A stretch of 29,263 nucleotides of DNA from NCBI GenBank assembly GCA_023435645.1, contig JAEYRK010000052.1:1-29263 (forward strand). The letters are read 5' to 3'. This document shows, one piece after another, positions 21,730 to 29,263 of the stretch. Below the pieces are notes generated by a model. The model had not been told where the DNA came from. It made no database searches and was given only the letters and a program-made list of their open reading frames with translations. Position numbers and translations under genes: made by a program. Source of the DNA: Bacillota bacterium (GTDB lineage Bacteria; Bacillota; Clostridia; Lachnospirales; Lachnospiraceae). Position 1 is the stretch's first letter, and every line of letters starts with the position of its first letter.

Positions 21730-23148
21730 TTAATTTACTTCATTTCTGAATTTCGTATAGATATCCTTTATTTTATGATACTTACTTACTATAACTATCA
21801 GTAAAACCATCGTATATCCTATCGATAATATGATTAGGTTTTTTGTAGATGCTGCAGCTAAAAAGGCTAACATAATCATTAATTCTTCTAATACACTTTT
21901 ATCAAGTTTTAAGTTCATTCTTTTCATCAAATATAACTCTAGAACATCACTCCATAACGTAAATATGATCGTTGTAGTAGTTGCTACAGCAAATACATTT
22001 CCAAAACAATAATACGCGATATAAGTGCTAATTAGCATAATCAAGGCACCAGATATATTTGCCAAGAAGTACTGCCGTTCCATCCGAAAGATTTTATAAT
22101 ATACTGTTATTAAAGTCTGCATTTTACCTAGTGGAATACACATCACAAATAAAATAAATGCATAGGACAAAACAGGTTGATAATCTGTTAAATATTGATT
22201 GATAATCATAGTAATTGGTATGTAGGCTAATAATGAAATGTATAAAATTAGATTATTGATTTCTTTTAATTTGGTATAATACAGAGGAAGATTATCAATG
22301 GATATCCTCTTCATTATTGGAAAAAAAACCATTCCAGCCGTACTAGCAAAGGTCACGATTATTCCTAATAATGACATGGCAAACGAATATATCCCATAGG
22401 TTTGTATTGACTCATTGTGTTCTAGGACAACTCTTCCGGCCATTGGGATAAAAGCGGATGCCAAGGCACCAACGGTTATAAATTTACCGGCTGAGATATT
22501 TTGTTTTACTTCTGTAAATCCTTCTGTAAACCGATCCTTTAATCCAAATATAAACTTTCTCCCTATATATACGCAAATAAGAGTTAAGATCAAACGTATC
22601 ACAATGTCAGACATTATTATAGATTGAAAGCTTTTTATGCCTATCAATATCAGTATTAGATAAGCAATAGAACTGATCAGTTTATTCACTAAATTGACCC
22701 GATTATAGATGGCTTGTCTGTTAACCGATAAAAAAATTGTCACAATGATATTCATCATACAGACAAAAGGTAAGCTGATAGCTAAAGTAATATATATAAA
22801 TCTCCTTTCAGAGGATAGATCTACTATCCCTGTCCCTATTATAATAAATATCGTCAATATAAGAAGTGCCTGAGATAAGATCCATATTGCGCTACGTATT
22901 TTACTTAATGGTAATTTATCTTCATCATACCCTCCATACCTTAGTGCAATTCCATCATTAAAACCAAATGTTGCTAAATTAATATAGTTCAAGTAAAAAT
23001 AATATATCTGCCAATAGCCATACTGTTCTGAACCCATGTATTTTGGTAATACAAATCCAATCACCAATGAGCATACTACAATAAAAAATTGTGTTATCAT
23101 CGCGTATATTATTTTGTTGATACCTGCATACAAAATATTATTTTTCAC
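21730..23148 (-). CDS. wzx: Wzx-type polysaccharide flippase
   Basis: A 472-residue membrane protein of the polysaccharide transporter (PST/MATE-like) superfamily, with about 12-14 helices. It moves lipid-linked repeat units to the outer face of the membrane. Characteristic features are the N-terminal KYMGSEQYGYWQIYYF after the first helix and the mid-protein AGRVVLEHNESIQTYGIYSFAMSLLG. The start is GTG at 23148: GGAG stands seven nt upstream, and it overlaps the polymerase gene by 11 nt. The longer frame to a TTG at 23187 has no ribosome site. The DNA is visibly AT-richer than the housekeeping genes, as usual for wzx and wzy. Confidence 0.88.
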   Translation of the reverse strand: MKNNILYAGINKIIYAMITQFFIVVCSLVIGFVLPKYMGSEQYGYWQIYYFYLNYINLATFGFNDGIALRYGGYDEDKLPLSKIRSAIWILSQALLILTIFIIIGTGIVDLSSERRFIYITLAISLPFVCMMNIIVTIFLSVNRQAIYNRVNLVNKLISSIAYLILILIGIKSFQSIIMSDIVIRLILTLICVYIGRKFIFGLKDRFTEGFTEVKQNISAGKFITVGALASAFIPMAGRVVLEHNESIQTYGIYSFAMSLLGIIVTFASTAGMVFFPIMKRISIDNLPLYYTKLKEINNLILYISLLAYIPITMIINQYLTDYQPVLSYAFILFVMCIPLGKMQTLITVYYKIFRMERQYFLANISGALIMLISTYIAYYCFGNVFAVATTTTIIFTLWSDVLELYLMKRMNLKLDKSVLEELMIMLAFLAAASTKNLIILSIGYTMVLLIVIVSKYHKIKDIYTKFRNEVN

Positions 23149-24628
23149 TTTGCATCTCCAAATTTCTCTTCTTAATATATGGTACAAATTTAGTTAACAC
23201 CCAAAGTATACCTATAACATAAAAGGTAACAAAGTTACCACCGCTATTTTCCATGAAGTTATTTGCTGGCAGAAATAAATATTGTACCGCAACCAATGAT
23301 AACAATAATATGGCAAAAATATTATGCCCGTTAATTGCATCAATCCAAATAAAGTATAGTACAAATCCCATGAAAAACATCAGGAAAATAACTCCGAGAA
23401 ATGTCAAATCATCAGCAAATTGAGTATAAGCACTTGGCCACATGGATGTTGAAACAAGCTGGGGTTTGATTTCATTACTTAACCTGTAATAGTAGCTGTT
23501 TTCATAAACCGGTATACCAAATATTCGATTGAAATAATCCATTAAAAAGCTAGAATGGCCTAATCCATAGGTCCATTGATGTTCTGTATATAATGATACA
23601 GTTAATCCATGATATCCATTCGTTAAATAGCCAGAAGCCATAGTGTAAGTAAATCTTAGAGATACAGGCAGGACATTTAGTATTTTATCATTTGGATTAA
23701 CATAGGCCCATGAATATTCACCGGTATATATTGGGTATACCTCATAAACTTTTTTATAATTATTAATATGAGCCCCACTAATACTTAACTTATTATAGTT
23801 GATGGATGCGGTTGAATAAATATCCTCCTCCATCCTTAATCTTGCAAGCTTATTTTCAATATCCTCTGAATATAAAGTTCTTGATGTTAAATTAATTTTA
23901 AACATAGCGATCATTAAAATGGAATAGGTAAGAAAAAGCATTGCCGTTCGTCTTAATTTAAGCTTATCTTTATGAATACGGTAGGTACAAGCAACAAGGA
24001 TAAATGGTATTAATACGGATATCAAAAGGATAAATACATGAATATTCTTACCGGAAGACATGTAGATTAATAAATAATAGAATGAAGTAATAATTCCTAA
24101 TATTCTTATTTTAATAGTGATTCTATCCCAATAATAAGTAATTAGCGGAAACAAACAATATATGAATACATCAAAAAATCCCCAAAATCTAATGGTTGAT
24201 CTTTGAGATACATGATTAATCATTTCATAATATACTTTATAAGGATTTGAAATTGCTTGTATAATGGGGGGATAATAATGACCGGTATAATACTTACACA
24301 TAGGTAACATCAGTAATATTGAGACTATTGTACATAGAGTAACCACCTTATTCGGAGATATAACCCAAGAAGTCTGCATATAATTCTTTTTTTTCAATTT
24401 CAAAGCAATAAAATAACCCAAAAAAAGCATAGAATTACAGAATAACAAAAACAATAATGTTCTGTTATCATTTCTAAAGGGCCATTTCCATGGTCCATAT
24501 CTATATAGGAAATAACTAAACCATACATAAGCCTCAATCAAGAGAATTGGCAATAATTTAATCCATTTACGAACCGTTAGATTGTTTTCAGAAGTATTCG
24601 CATTCTGTAAGAAATTATCAACCTTCAT
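23138..24628 (-). CDS. wzy: Wzy-type O-antigen/capsule repeat-unit polymerase
   Basis: A 496-residue protein with about 11 predicted membrane helices and one large polar loop (roughly residues 255-400, with many Tyr and Asn). This is the usual plan of Wzy polymerases, which join repeat units outside the membrane. Such proteins are poorly conserved, so the call rests on topology, size and position between a glycosyltransferase and a flippase. The start ATG at 24628 has GGGGG seven nt upstream. The C-terminus is charged (KKRNLEMQSEK) and overlaps the wzx start. Base composition is strongly AT-rich. Confidence 0.75.
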   Translation of the reverse strand: MKVDNFLQNANTSENNLTVRKWIKLLPILLIEAYVWFSYFLYRYGPWKWPFRNDNRTLLFLLFCNSMLFLGYFIALKLKKKNYMQTSWVISPNKVVTLCTIVSILLMLPMCKYYTGHYYPPIIQAISNPYKVYYEMINHVSQRSTIRFWGFFDVFIYCLFPLITYYWDRITIKIRILGIITSFYYLLIYMSSGKNIHVFILLISVLIPFILVACTYRIHKDKLKLRRTAMLFLTYSILMIAMFKINLTSRTLYSEDIENKLARLRMEEDIYSTASINYNKLSISGAHINNYKKVYEVYPIYTGEYSWAYVNPNDKILNVLPVSLRFTYTMASGYLTNGYHGLTVSLYTEHQWTYGLGHSSFLMDYFNRIFGIPVYENSYYYRLSNEIKPQLVSTSMWPSAYTQFADDLTFLGVIFLMFFMGFVLYFIWIDAINGHNIFAILLLSLVAVQYLFLPANNFMENSGGNFVTFYVIGILWVLTKFVPYIKKRNLEMQSEK

Positions 24629-24650
24629 TTATTTGCCCCCTCTCATAGCC

Positions 24651-25925
24651 CTATCTCGCTTTTATGATATGTTCCACTTTGTTTTCATTTAGAATACTAC
24701 GAATACACTTCCAGTTCTGATAACCCATTTCCTTCCTTTTGCTGTAATTTGTCATCTTCGCTAGGACATCCTCAATATTGTCCTTGTTCAATTCGGTAAT
24801 ACAATATGCCCCAGCATATTTCTTTAAGAAGCGTATGGATGCCACTTCACCGGGCCCTATGGCTAAAACAGGCCTCCCAGCAGCCATATATTCCGTTATC
24901 TTTGTCGATAAAGATAATTGAACGTTTCTTCGGCTCTTATAGTCAAACGCTTCTACATGTAACAAAATATCAGCTTCCAGCTGCTTCTGCTTTACTTGCT
25001 CAGCATTTAGTTTTCCATAGTAATTTATATAAGGAGGATTAGTAATCGCTTTTAACTCCTTTGGTGTTGGTTCTATGCCCAGGTATACTTCAATCATAAA
25101 TTTGTCCGCATATTGTGAATTCATTACTGCTTCAGCTAAATTCTTCAATACCTTCCACCGATTATGACCAAGGTTACCAATGTACACTATTTTAATCTTT
25201 CTATCACTATCATCCTGATAGGATGGACATAACTCAGGAATACCAATCAAATTCATGATAATTCTGCTATCCTTATGAAATTTCTTCTTATATTTTTCCT
25301 GCATGAATTCATTAATTGTTACTAAGCTTGTCTTTTCCATTCGTAATAACTTCTTAGTCCATTTTACTAACCACATTCTATGTAAATGATAAAATACAGA
25401 CAGAGAAAACCTTGGAAGGTAATAATCATCTGTACAATAAACCACCAATGGAATATCTTTGGTTTTACATATATAGTAAGCTATTCTGTATAAAAAGGCA
25501 CAATGAATTCCTACAAAAAAAACAACATCCGGATCATATTGATTTACCCAATCAATTAAGCCCCTCTGTTTCCAAAATTTACTTCTCCATATAAACTCTC
25601 TCAGAAATCTGGAAACACTCCAATTCTTCCAGCTCGATCCATAAACACCACCTGAGGTGCTGATAGAATTAATATCATGACTTTTAACAATGCTTCCCAT
25701 GACACTTTTTTTTGTATACAGTGCATGAAGACATTCTAAATCTGTTAATCGATAATAAGTAGCACAGACATTACTATTGGGAATTTCAGGCCAAATATAA
25801 AACTGCGCCAATTTATCAATTGGCCAGTTTTTAAAAATATTTTGAAATGTTTTCCCATTGTTCTTATCTGTGCTGAAACAATTATCACTAATTACTAGTA
25901 CTTTAGGAAATTTATCCTCTAACAT
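24651..25925 (-). CDS. GT-B fold glycosyltransferase
   Basis: A 424-residue putative glycosyltransferase, probably family 4-like. It begins PKVLVISDNCFSTDKNNGKTF. Mid-protein it has PDVVFFVGIHCAFLYRIAYY and IPLVVYCTDDYYLPRF, and the C-terminal domain begins KIKIVYIGNLGHNRWKVLKN. The donor-site region ITEYMAAGRPVLAIGPGEVAS is the most family-like part. It probably adds one sugar of the repeat unit on the cytoplasmic side; donor and acceptor are unknown. AAGGA lies eight nt before the ATG. It follows capG in the same direction after a short gap, and the AT-richness rises from here onward. Confidence 0.82.
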   Translation of the reverse strand: MLEDKFPKVLVISDNCFSTDKNNGKTFQNIFKNWPIDKLAQFYIWPEIPNSNVCATYYRLTDLECLHALYTKKSVMGSIVKSHDINSISTSGGVYGSSWKNWSVSRFLREFIWRSKFWKQRGLIDWVNQYDPDVVFFVGIHCAFLYRIAYYICKTKDIPLVVYCTDDYYLPRFSLSVFYHLHRMWLVKWTKKLLRMEKTSLVTINEFMQEKYKKKFHKDSRIIMNLIGIPELCPSYQDDSDRKIKIVYIGNLGHNRWKVLKNLAEAVMNSQYADKFMIEVYLGIEPTPKELKAITNPPYINYYGKLNAEQVKQKQLEADILLHVEAFDYKSRRNVQLSLSTKITEYMAAGRPVLAIGPGEVASIRFLKKYAGAYCITELNKDNIEDVLAKMTNYSKRKEMGYQNWKCIRSILNENKVEHIIKAR

Positions 25926-26005
25926 ATCTCAAGTCCTTCTTTATTTTTTATATATGTGCTACTTAAGAAACCGTATTTCTCGATAGCATCTATCAAATCA
26001 TCAAA

Positions 26006-27130
26006 TCATTTCAGCCATACCGTCTTATTCACAATTCCTGTATAGCTCTGGATGATCTTAACAACCTTAACAGATACATTCGTATCCTCGTAATCGTCGG
26101 CAATCACTACTTCCTCCCGATTCTCCCTCATAGCTACAGCCATATCAACTGCACGTCCAATATCCTCATCCTTAATTCCACCAATGATAATTGATCCGTG
26201 ATCTAGTACCTCCGGCCGCTCGGTAGATGTCCTAATAAGAACTCCCGGAAATCCCAGCATAGCACTCTCCTCAGATAGGGTGCCACTATCTGAAAGCACG
26301 CAATATGAATTCATTTGAAGCTTATTATAGTCATTGAACCCAAATGGCTTCATACTCTGTACCAACGGATGGAAGCAGAAGTTCCGTTGTTCAATATATT
26401 TTTTACTTCTAGGGTGCATGGAATAGATAATCGGCATTTGATACTTTTCAGCCATTCGGTTTACCGCACTCATAAGAGATATGAAATTATCCTCCATGTC
26501 AATGTTTTCTTCCCTATGGGCAGATAACAGAATATACTTTCCTTTCTCCAGGCTAAGCTGTTCCAGTACATCACTAGCCTCGATCTGATCCATATGATTT
26601 CTCAGCACCTCGCGCATAGGAGATCCGGTCACAAATATTGTCTTACCATCAATCCCTTCTGACAATAAATATCTTCTAGAATGTTCTGTATAAGGCAAAT
26701 TAATATCCGATATATGGTCTACTATTTTTCGATTAATCATTTCGGATACATTCCAATCCCAGCATCTGTTTCCTGCCTCCATATGAAAAATAGGTACCTT
26801 CAATCTCTTGGCGGAGATTGCAGATAAAGCAGAATTCGTATCTCCCAAGATTAATACTGCATCCGGTTTTTCTTTAAAAATCACATCATATGACTTGGCT
26901 ATGATATTACCCATCGTCTCACCCAGATTTGTGCCCACACTATCCAGAAAATAATCTGGTTCACGCAAACCTAAATCCTTAAAAAACACTTCGTTTAATG
27001 AATAATCCCAATTCTGACCGGTATGCACTAGTATGTGATTAAAATATTTATCACATGCTTTGATACATGCCGAAAGTCTAATAATCTCAGGTCTTGTGCC
27101 TAATATAGTCATAACCTTTAGTTTATTCAT
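26006..27130 (-). CDS. capG: UDP-N-acetylhexosamine 2-epimerase (CapG/WbjD type)
   Basis: A 374-residue member of the WecB-like non-hydrolysing 2-epimerases. Motifs are GTRPEIIRLS (from residue 11), ILGDTNSAL (D96), FHMEAGNR (E118), SAHREENID (H205, R206) and LSDSGTLSEES (280-289). With capE and capF upstream, it should perform the last step: conversion of UDP-N-acetyl-L-pneumosamine (talo form) to UDP-N-acetyl-L-fucosamine, as in Staphylococcus aureus Cap5G/Cap8G. The ATG at 27130 has GAGGAG about 11 nt upstream, and capF ends 16 nt before it. Confidence 0.93.
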   Translation of the reverse strand: MNKLKVMTILGTRPEIIRLSACIKACDKYFNHILVHTGQNWDYSLNEVFFKDLGLREPDYFLDSVGTNLGETMGNIIAKSYDVIFKEKPDAVLILGDTNSALSAISAKRLKVPIFHMEAGNRCWDWNVSEMINRKIVDHISDINLPYTEHSRRYLLSEGIDGKTIFVTGSPMREVLRNHMDQIEASDVLEQLSLEKGKYILLSAHREENIDMEDNFISLMSAVNRMAEKYQMPIIYSMHPRSKKYIEQRNFCFHPLVQSMKPFGFNDYNKLQMNSYCVLSDSGTLSEESAMLGFPGVLIRTSTERPEVLDHGSIIIGGIKDEDIGRAVDMAVAMRENREEVVIADDYEDTNVSVKVVKIIQSYTGIVNKTVWLK

Positions 27131-27146
27131 ATGATATCATTCTCCT

Positions 27147-28262
27147 CTATTCTGTGACCTTAAGATAAAAAGTATCCGGGTTCTCCGGGTCAAAAGCCTC
27201 ATTCGCCCACATTACTGTGATCATATCAGTATCTCCGACGTTAATGATATTATGGGTATATCCCGGCGGTATATCTACTACTTCCAGCTTTTCACCGCTC
27301 ACAGGATAGCTGATAATTTCGTCACTGTCTATTTTTCTAAATTGAATCATTCCTTTTCCGCTGACTACCAGAAACTTTTCATTCTTCGTATGATGCCAAT
27401 GGTTTCCCTTGATGATTCCGGGTTTGCTGATATTAATTGAAACCTGTCCTCTATTCTCTGTACGAATGAACTCTGTAAAAGAGCCTCTTTGATCAACATT
27501 CATCTTTAAAGGATAGCTGAATTGATCCTTTGGTAAGTAGCTTAAAAACGTACTATATAACTTCTTAGTAAATTCATCCTTCATATCAGGAACAGTTAAA
27601 TTCTTTCTGCTCTCCTGAAAAGAATAGATCAGTTCAACGATTGTACCAAGTGTTATCGTATGGACGACTGGAACCGCACAGAATTGGTTCAGTCGGTTTT
27701 CATTCCCTTCGAGAGCATTCATGAATTCAGTTATGACGTCATCAATATATACCAGATTCATCACTACGCTGGGATCGTTCACCTTTATCTCCAGACCATT
27801 GGCTATGCTATGGCAGAAGGTTGCGACTGCGCTGTTATAGTTCGGTCTGCACCATTTACCGAATACATTCGGCAGACGGTAGATCAAAGCCTTGCTACCG
27901 GTCTCCCCAGCATAATTCCTTAGTAGCTCCTCTCCGGCCTTCTTGCTCTTACCGTAGGGGTTATCTAACTCTGCTTGGATGGAAGAAGTAATGAGAATTG
28001 GCGCCGTATTGGCATTCTGCTTTAAATTATCGAGAAGCACAGAGGTAAAACCGAAGTTTCCAAGCATGAATTCCTCTTCCTTCTGCGGACGGTTGATCCC
28101 GGCAAGATGAAAGACGAAATCACAATCCTTCGTATACTGATCGAGGAGTGACAGCTCCGTATCCCGATCGAATTCATAGAGCTCTTCATACTTTCGGTTG
28201 CGTAATTCTGCGATCAGATTTTTACCGATAAAGCCCTTCGCTCCTGTAACTAATATTTTCAT
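27147..28262 (-). CDS. capF: Bifunctional UDP-sugar reductase with cupin domain (CapF/WbjC type)
   Basis: A 371-residue protein with two domains. The N-terminal short-chain dehydrogenase has the nucleotide motif GAKGFIG (7-13) and YGKSK (Y103, K107). The C-terminal cupin shows zinc-site residues in GNHWHHTKNEKF (H288, H290, E295) and PGYTHNI (H337). In S. aureus CapF the cupin epimerises at C3 and the reductase reduces C4 with NADPH. The cupin separates it from the RmlD-like reductases of the UDP-L-quinovosamine branch. The ATG at 28262 has GGAG eight nt upstream and overlaps the capE stop as ATGA; the in-frame ATG at 28277 has no ribosome site. The length matches the family (about 369). Confidence 0.95.
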   Translation of the reverse strand: MKILVTGAKGFIGKNLIAELRNRKYEELYEFDRDTELSLLDQYTKDCDFVFHLAGINRPQKEEEFMLGNFGFTSVLLDNLKQNANTAPILITSSIQAELDNPYGKSKKAGEELLRNYAGETGSKALIYRLPNVFGKWCRPNYNSAVATFCHSIANGLEIKVNDPSVVMNLVYIDDVITEFMNALEGNENRLNQFCAVPVVHTITLGTIVELIYSFQESRKNLTVPDMKDEFTKKLYSTFLSYLPKDQFSYPLKMNVDQRGSFTEFIRTENRGQVSINISKPGIIKGNHWHHTKNEKFLVVSGKGMIQFRKIDSDEIISYPVSGEKLEVVDIPPGYTHNIINVGDTDMITVMWANEAFDPENPDTFYLKVTE

Positions 28263-29263
28263 TTTTTGCTCTCCCATGTACTTACTTCTTCTCTGATATA
28301 AGATAAGGTGAGTAATTTTTCTTTTGTTTCTTCAACGGTAAGGAGCTTGGTATTACTTGAATTAAACTCAGATAATTTCGTTCGCTCCTGATCTCCGACA
28401 TTAAAAAATTTATCATAATTCAGATCTCTCTTATCCGCCGGAACCCGGTAGAAGTTTCCCATATCAATTGCATGGGCACATTCCTCATTGGTAAGCAGTG
28501 TCTCATACATCTTCTCACCATGACGGATACCGATCACCTTGATCTCATTATCGGCATGAAATAATTCCTTCACTGCCTGAGCCAATACCTCTATGGTAGT
28601 TGCAGGAGCCTTCTGAACCATAATATCTCCGCTCTCCGCATTCTGAAAGGCAAAGATCACAAGCTCTACAGCCTCCTCGAGACTCATAATGAAACGTGTC
28701 ATCTTGGGCTCGGTGACGGTTAAGGGAAGGCCGGCCTTAATCTGTTCGATAAATAGAGGAATGACGGAGCCCCTGGAGCACATAACATTTCCATATCTGG
28801 TCCCGCAAATCAGTGTCTTATCGGGTTCAACGGTGCGTGACTTTGCCACAAATACCTTCTCCATCATCGCCTTGGAGGTTCCCATCGCATTGACAGGATA
28901 AGCTGCTTTGTCCGTTGATAAGCAGATCACCTTCTTAACTCCGGCTTCGATACTGGCGGTCAGGACATTATCGGTTCCAACTACATTTGTTTTCACTGCT
29001 TCCATCGGGAAGAACTCACAGGAGGGAACCTGCTTTAAAGCGGCTGCATGGAATACATAATCCACACCATGCAATGCATTTTTAATACTGGCCAGATCCC
29101 GTACATCCCCGATATAATACTTAATTTTATCGTTATGATAGATGTGTCGCATATCATCCTGCTTCTTTTCGTCCCGGGAGAAGATGCGGATTTCCCGGAT
29201 ATCTGTATTCAGAAATCGGTCCAAAACGGCGTTACCGAAGGAACCTGTACCTCCGGTGATTAA
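28259..29263 (-). CDS. capE: UDP-GlcNAc 4,6-dehydratase/5-epimerase (CapE/WbjB type), 5' end cut by window
   Basis: Partial gene: 334 codons in frame up to the window edge, probably missing only about 7-8 N-terminal residues. It starts the UDP-N-acetyl-L-fucosamine pathway by dehydrating and epimerising UDP-GlcNAc. The Rossmann motif LITGGTGSFGNAV lies at the very edge, and a TTG inside it (29224) should not be taken as the start. Strong family matches are FSRDEKKQDDMRHIY, YVFHAAALKQVPSCEFFP, CLSTDKAAYPVNAMGTSK, RYGNVMCSRGSVIP and PADKRDLNYDKFF. The usual YxxxK tyrosine is a methionine (AMGTSK), as in other CapE/WbjB enzymes. The stop overlaps the capF start. Confidence 0.96.
   Translation of the reverse strand, partial: LITGGTGSFGNAVLDRFLNTDIREIRIFSRDEKKQDDMRHIYHNDKIKYYIGDVRDLASIKNALHGVDYVFHAAALKQVPSCEFFPMEAVKTNVVGTDNVLTASIEAGVKKVICLSTDKAAYPVNAMGTSKAMMEKVFVAKSRTVEPDKTLICGTRYGNVMCSRGSVIPLFIEQIKAGLPLTVTEPKMTRFIMSLEEAVELVIFAFQNAESGDIMVQKAPATTIEVLAQAVKELFHADNEIKVIGIRHGEKMYETLLTNEECAHAIDMGNFYRVPADKRDLNYDKFFNVGDQERTKLSEFNSSNTKLLTVEETKEKLLTLSYIREEVSTWESKK

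Noticed and set aside
1..29263. Defence system, phage, insertion sequence or rRNA in the window
   Set aside because: Every sizeable frame is either assigned to a housekeeping, transport or polysaccharide role or lacks nuclease, transposase, integrase or toxin motifs; no terminal repeats with target duplication were seen.

Overview
The window looks like the chromosome of a low-to-moderate-GC Gram-positive anaerobe of the Clostridia, most probably Lachnospiraceae. The evidence is the gene order rimP-nusA-ylxR-ylxQ-infB-rbfA-nrnA-truB-ribF-rpsO, the strong AGGAGG ribosome binding sites, the frequent TTG/GTG starts, and the small zinc-ribbon membrane proteins. This placement is inferred from gene content, not from a database search. 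Every supported gene lies on the minus strand, so transcription runs from high to low coordinates.

Region by region, in the direction of transcription: (1) 29263-21730 is a surface-polysaccharide cassette. It starts with a capE gene cut by the window edge, then capF and capG (the three-enzyme route from UDP-GlcNAc to UDP-N-acetyl-L-fucosamine). A glycosyltransferase, a Wzy-type polymerase and a Wzx-type flippase follow; this second half is visibly AT-richer. (2) 21647-14870 holds a four-helix membrane protein of unknown role and a polar amino-acid ABC importer whose parts are not contiguous. The lipoprotein gene (20570-19758) is separated from the permease and ATPase genes (16428-14870) by a beta-lactamase-fold hydrolase and a zinc-ribbon/propeller membrane protein. 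A near-identical 32-bp box sits in front of both halves, which suggests common regulation. (3) 14666-14004 is an unrecognised 220-residue protein. (4) 13991-4194 is the translation/transcription operon rimP to ribF. It has a recognisable promoter in front of rimP, a triplicated hairpin element between rimP and nusA, and an infB with a very long repetitive N-terminal region. (5) 4045-2579 carries a zinc-ribbon membrane protein gene with its own promoter, then rpsO with promoter, leader and terminator. (6) 2449-1 contains a MATE-family exporter with a structured leader, a YmaF-family histidine-rich protein, and a hairpin-rich non-coding left end.

The least explained signals are regulatory or structural rather than new gene families. 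The first is a 10-nt segment before nusA that is perfectly complementary to the nusA Shine-Dalgarno region and also sits in a competing hairpin. The second is the 96-bp in-frame repeat in infB, which gives a SYGQ/RGG-like disordered tract. The third is the shared 8-bp-periodic box of the split importer. I saw no CRISPR array, tRNA, rRNA, insertion sequence, phage gene or recognisable defence system.
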